Part shown: positions 61,039-64,000 of the stretch, one piece after another
Layout of the letters: each line of letters starts with the position of its first letter
Position numbering within the stretch: position 1 is the first letter of the stretch
Source: Chamaesiphon minutus PCC 6605
Lineage (GTDB): Bacteria; Cyanobacteriota; Cyanobacteriia; Cyanobacteriales; Chamaesiphonaceae
DNA length: 64,000 nt
NCBI RefSeq assembly: GCF_000317145.1
Contig: NC_019697.1
Coordinates: 4,538,886-4,602,885 of the forward strand
Direction of reading: 5' to 3'
Made by a program: the position numbers and the translations under genes
The notes under the pieces: generated by a model
What the model was told of the DNA's origin: nothing
The model's input: the letters and a program-made list of their open reading frames with translations, nothing else
Database searches by the model: none

Positions 61039-61677
61039 ATGCTAACTAAGTTCCGATCTTTATCTAGGGAGGTAGTCCCCGTCCATCTCAATGGTAATGT
61101 CTCGATCGATCCGAGTGCCGCGATCGCGCCTGGAGTCTTACTTCAAGCCGAAGCGAACAGTCAGATTACGATCGGGGCTGGGGTATGTATTGGTGCGGGG
61201 ACGATCGTTCACGCAGCAGGCGGAAATCTAGAAATTGGTGCGGGAGTTTGCTTGGGTCGAGGCGTACTGATTCTGGGTAGCGGCTCGATCGAGCGCAATG
61301 CTTGTATCGGTGCGGGGACAACCGCGATCGATCCGCAGATCGAAGAGGGTGCGGCAATTCCACCTCATTCGCTGCTAGGAGATCGCAGTCGCGGTGAGGT
61401 ATCGGTCGTTGAAGAGACACCAGCGGCTGATGTCGCACCAACAGCCGCCAAAACCGCAGAACCAGGAGATCTTTGGGATACTACCGATGCTTGGGATACA
61501 CCAAAAATCGAGACTCCCGCTGTGGCAGACCCTGCCGTTAACAATTCTCCCGATCGAGCGGAAACGCTGACAGTGACACTCGAAATCGATCGCAAATCTG
61601 CTAAATCGGTCGCTGGACGTGCCAACTTCGAGCGACTCAAACGTCACCTTTTCCCCGATGGCCGAACCAATGACTAA
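61039..61677 (+). CDS. ccmN: Carboxysome assembly protein CcmN
   Basis: The 212-residue protein has a left-handed beta-helix of hexapeptide repeats (about residues 15-115; [33 protein letters not shown]), a variable linker rich in Ala/Pro/Asp, and a C-terminal amphipathic encapsulation peptide ([19 protein letters not shown]). CcmN bridges the CcmM-Rubisco core to the CcmK2 shell through this peptide. Its last codons overlap the start of the downstream ParA-type gene. Confidence 0.94.
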   Translation: MLTKFRSLSREVVPVHLNGNVSIDPSAAIAPGVLLQAEANSQITIGAGVCIGAGTIVHAAGGNLEIGAGVCLGRGVLILGSGSIERNACIGAGTTAIDPQIEEGAAIPPHSLLGDRSRGEVSVVEETPAADVAPTAAKTAEPGDLWDTTDAWDTPKIETPAVADPAVNNSPDRAETLTVTLEIDRKSAKSVAGRANFERLKRHLFPDGRTND

Positions 61678-62335
61678 ACCCAAACCACCCAAACTGACAT
61701 CAACCAAAATTACGATCGTGTTGAACGGGAAAGGTGGTGTCGGTAAAACCACGACCGCCGTCAATCTAGCAGCGATTTTTGCAGAAGATCATCGCGTGCT
61801 GCTAGTCGATGCCGATCCGCAAGGGTCGGCAAGTTGGTGGGTCAAGCAATCCGATGGTGTAGATTTAGGCTTCAAAACCCAAGAGTTAACCGATCTAACG
61901 GGTGTCAGTCGCCAACAGTGGGCTGATTATGACATTGTAGTGGTCGATATGCCGCCAGCACTCGACTCGGTGGCTTTAGCCGCAATTTTGCCAATCGCCG
62001 ATTACTTAGTCTTGCCAACCCCGCCAGCTCCAATGGATCTGGCGGCATTGATTCGCACGGTCAGACAGGTGGTTCTGCCCACGAAAATCGGCCATCGCGT
62101 CCTGTTGACTAAAGTGAATGCTCGCGGTTTGAGAGAAGCTCAAGAAGCACAACAAACCTTATTAGAGTGTCAGATTCCGGTTTACTATACAGTAATTCGG
62201 AACTTGAAAATTCACGAACGGGCGGCGATGGCAGGCTTGCCCATCAGTCAATTTAAAAGTCAAGCAGCCGCACCCGCAGCCGCAGACTACCGTTGTGTCG
62301 TCAATGAAATCTGGAAAGACTGGAGCAAAATATGA
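61658..62335 (+). CDS. mcdA: ParA-type ATPase McdA, carboxysome positioning (type 2)
   Basis: The protein has a deviant Walker A with the signature lysine ([12 protein letters not shown]; Lys25 and Lys30), [14 protein letters not shown] and [11 protein letters not shown]. McdA ATPases coat the nucleoid and move carboxysomes along gradients set by McdB. A ParA with the signature lysine, placed directly after ccmN, fits the type-2 McdA class. ATG starts at 61658 and 61670 both lie within the end of ccmN; a GTG at 61619 is less likely. The stop overlaps the next start (ATGA), so the two genes are translationally coupled. Confidence 0.88.
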   Translation: MAEPMTKPKPPKLTSTKITIVLNGKGGVGKTTTAVNLAAIFAEDHRVLLVDADPQGSASWWVKQSDGVDLGFKTQELTDLTGVSRQQWADYDIVVVDMPPALDSVALAAILPIADYLVLPTPPAPMDLAALIRTVRQVVLPTKIGHRVLLTKVNARGLREAQEAQQTLLECQIPVYYTVIRNLKIHERAAMAGLPISQFKSQAAAPAAADYRCVVNEIWKDWSKI

Positions 62336-62784
62336 CTGTTAGAAAAAAAAGATCTTCACCTGCTGATGTATTGCGGCAAGAAATGCAGCAACCATTGGTC
62401 ATCCCCGAACGGAGTGCTGCCCCCAACAATACTCCTCAAAACCCCCCAACCACTCCTACGCCAACAACTACTAATAATACTACCGACATGACTCCCCCTA
62501 ATAACGATGATGCCGCTACCATCGCCCAACTTAAAGCGGCTCAAGAGAAAGAAGCCAAACAGCAACAGCAGCAACTCGAAGCTGTCACTAAAGAATTGAA
62601 AGAAGCTCAAGAAAAAATCCTCAAGCTAGTAGAACAAAACCAAGCACCCGCTAAGAACAAGAGTGCGGCAATCGTCAAACAAGATACATCCAGATCCAAT
62701 GCTTCAATTACGGCTCGTCCGACCGAATCCCGTGAGGAAACAGCTCGTCGTCGCGCCAACACCGATATCGGCTGGCTCGACTAA
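62332..62784 (+). CDS. mcdB: Carboxysome positioning adaptor McdB-like protein (type 2)
   Basis: The 150-residue protein has a basic N terminus (MTVRKKRSS), a Pro/Thr/Asn-rich disordered stretch, a Gln/Lys/Glu coiled coil (about 65-110; [19 protein letters not shown]), and a C-terminal tail ending GWLD with a single Trp at residue 148. Type-2 McdB proteins are known for Q-rich coiled coils, phase separation and a C-terminal tryptophan. It overlaps mcdA by four bases (ATGA). Direct sequence identity to known McdB is low in such families, so the call rests on composition and position. Confidence 0.82.
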   Translation: MTVRKKRSSPADVLRQEMQQPLVIPERSAAPNNTPQNPPTTPTPTTTNNTTDMTPPNNDDAATIAQLKAAQEKEAKQQQQQLEAVTKELKEAQEKILKLVEQNQAPAKNKSAAIVKQDTSRSNASITARPTESREETARRRANTDIGWLD

Positions 62785-62959
62785 TGGCGAACGACTGGTG
62801 ACGAACGTAGCAATTCTGCTTTGCAGAGGCTCTGCCAACGACTCTAGCGATTGACTATTGTCACTTTCTGGATGAAAAACACAATCCAGTTAGAGCCTAT
62901 TTCTACCTCGTAACCAATTTATGCTGGCTATTTGTCGATCTTTGTAAGGAGTATTTTGT

Positions 62960-63286
62960 ATGGCTGATGCGCGAAGTTCCGCTCAGGCAGTGGGCACGAT
63001 CGAAACCGACGGATTCCCCCCCGTCTTAGCCGCTGCTGATGCCATGGTTAAAGCCGGAAATGTTACCTTAGTGTACTTTGGTTTAGCAGAGCGCGCTGAG
63101 TTTATCGTAGCGGTTCGCGGAACTGTATCTGAGGTGCAACAAGCTGTTGCGGCTGGCGTCCGCGCGGGTGAAGAAGCTAAACGTGGCGGAGTAGTGAGTC
63201 ACTATATCGTTCCGCATCCAACTGGCAATGTAGATAGCGTATTACCAATTCACTATACATCGGCATCAGAAGATTTTTGGGTGTAA
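62960..63286 (+). CDS. ccmK3: Carboxysome shell hexamer protein CcmK3
   Basis: The 108-residue BMC-H protein has [30 protein letters not shown]. The usual pore residues are replaced by LAERAEF, typical of CcmK3, which does not form homohexamers well but joins CcmK4 in mixed hexamers. AAGGAG precedes the ATG by about 9 bases. ccmK3 and ccmK4 are often a satellite locus in other beta-cyanobacteria; here they follow the main operon. Confidence 0.88.
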   Translation: MADARSSAQAVGTIETDGFPPVLAAADAMVKAGNVTLVYFGLAERAEFIVAVRGTVSEVQQAVAAGVRAGEEAKRGGVVSHYIVPHPTGNVDSVLPIHYTSASEDFWV

Positions 63287-63317
63287 TTTGGTGAAGAGTG
63301 GATAGTGGATAACGATT

Positions 63318-63387
63318 TGCGTAACTCCTACGGAGTGGCTGTGCCTCCGGCAGGCTACGCCAACGCCAACGTCGGGAAACCCGACGG
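63318..63387. repeat. GTCGGGAAACCCGAC-type repeat between ccmK3 and ccmK4
   Basis: TGCGTAACTCCTACGGAGTGGCT, GGCTACGCCAACG and GTCGGGAAACCCGAC occur in this order. It is an inverted copy of the repeat at 58571-58619 with a small internal duplication (GCCAACGCCAACG) and an extra TGTGCCTCCGGCA segment. Confidence 0.7.
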
Positions 63388-63582
63388 TTTAGCAAATCAA
63401 GACAGTGGATAGTGAAGCTATCGGTTAGTGTGGGCAACTATGGCAATATCTAAACTGCTAAATCCTGACTAAGTTATTAATCATTTAATTTATTTGTCTT
63501 CTCCCAACTCCCCGCTTCCCGCTCCCCGCTTTTAGTAAATCTAGTATGCGATCGATAATTTATTTTAGGAGTTTATATTTAA

Positions 63583-63930
63583 ATGGCTGATTCCATGAGT
63601 TCTCAACAGGCAGTTGGTTCGATCGAAACCAAAGGGTTTCCCGCTGTCTTAGCCGCTGCTGATGCGATGCTCAAAGCAGGACGCGTCACTCTAGTCGGAT
63701 ACCTTAGGGCTGGTAGTGCCCGTTTCACCGTCAACGTGCGCGGTGATGTCTCCGAAGTCAAGCAAGCAATGGCGGCTGGTGTCGATGTGGTCGAAAAAGT
63801 GTACGGTGGAACCTTAGAATCTTGGGTGATCATCCCGCGTCCGCATCCCAACGTTGAGCGAATTTTGCCAATTGGTTATACTGAAGAAGTCGAAGAATTT
63901 CGCGCTCAAGTTGAAGGTCGCATTAGCTAG
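63583..63930 (+). CDS. ccmK4: Carboxysome shell hexamer protein CcmK4
   Basis: The 115-residue BMC-H protein has [29 protein letters not shown] and the pore sequence RAGSARF, characteristic of CcmK4. AGGAG lies about 12 bases before the ATG; a second ATG four codons on (MSSQQAVG) is a possible alternative. It pairs with ccmK3, 296 bases upstream, with which it likely forms mixed hexamers that tune shell permeability. Confidence 0.92.
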   Translation: MADSMSSQQAVGSIETKGFPAVLAAADAMLKAGRVTLVGYLRAGSARFTVNVRGDVSEVKQAMAAGVDVVEKVYGGTLESWVIIPRPHPNVERILPIGYTEEVEEFRAQVEGRIS

Positions 63931-63960
63931 TAGCTAGCACTCATCTAAAGGATAGTTTCG

Positions 63961-64000
63961 ATGTTAGCCGATCGCCATCGTAGAGCAAGGCTAGGTTCGC
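63961..64000 (+). CDS. Possible start of a further gene, cut by the window edge
   Basis: An ATG at 63961 is preceded by AAAGGATAG and opens a frame (MLADRHRRARLGS) that runs to the end of the window. Its position after ccmK4 suggests another gene in the same direction. Thirteen codons are too few to identify it. Confidence 0.3.
   Translation, partial: MLADRHRRARLGS

Overview
The window is chromosomal DNA from a beta-cyanobacterium. The evidence is a beta-carboxysome locus (ccmM, ccmK2, ccmK1, ccmL, ccmN, ccmK3, ccmK4), an NDH-1 CO2-uptake operon (ndhF4-ndhD4-cupB type), very frequent GCGATCGC/CGATCG (HIP1-like) motifs and heptanucleotide tandem repeats. The mid-40s GC feel and dispersed palindromes would fit a Chamaesiphon-like lineage, but that placement is a guess.

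Layout. 1-8.3 kb: end of a CHAD protein, a DUF1823 protein, carboxynorspermidine synthase, a SWIM zinc-finger protein, carboxynorspermidine decarboxylase (together a sym-norspermidine/spermidine route), pyrD on the minus strand, and a small putative outer-membrane protein. 8.4-13.1 kb: an FdhF/YdeP-like molybdopterin oxidoreductase followed by a toxin-antitoxin cluster (MazEF-type, then an HTH/PIN pair, with a start-less reading frame between them). 13.6-24 kb: mutS, a TMEM175-like channel, a TSUP transporter, a secreted trypsin-TPR protein, a phosphodiester glycosidase and a P1B-4-type metal ATPase. 24.1-28.6 kb: a one-module NRPS with an N-terminal formyltransferase. 29-34.5 kb: SRP RNA, a phasin-like protein, an insertion sequence with a clean 9-bp target duplication, tRNA-Ser(CGA), an orphan ParA-like ATPase, and a response regulator split by an IS4-family element. 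34.5-50.4 kb: two very large signalling kinases and a REC protein, surrounding a three-gene operon that encodes a DMATS-type prenyltransferase fused to a heme-oxygenase-like di-iron domain, a class-V PLP enzyme and an O-methyltransferase. This operon looks like an uncharacterised biosynthetic pathway. 50.5-55.2 kb: cupB-ndhD4-ndhF4. 56-64 kb: the carboxysome superlocus.

The carboxysome locus is the most coherent part. Full-length ccmM (active-type gamma-carbonic anhydrase domain plus three Rubisco-small-subunit-like, SSUL, domains) sits about 0.9 kb upstream of ccmK2-ccmK1-ccmL. In the slot between ccmL and ccmN, where ccmM usually lies, there is a separate gene encoding only three SSUL domains. 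After ccmN come a ParA-type ATPase and a Gln-rich coiled-coil protein ending in a conserved-looking Trp, which match the type-2 McdA/McdB carboxysome-positioning pair, and then ccmK3 and ccmK4. The NDH-1 CO2-uptake complex, shell, core scaffold and positioning genes are therefore all within about 14 kb.

Main candidates for new biology: (1) the prenyltransferase/di-iron-oxygenase fusion operon at 40.5-44.8 kb; (2) the stand-alone SSUL protein in the carboxysome operon; (3) the formyltransferase NRPS, whose adenylation domain has an in-frame insertion derived from a palindromic repeat. Several dispersed palindromic repeat families also occur in the intergenic regions.
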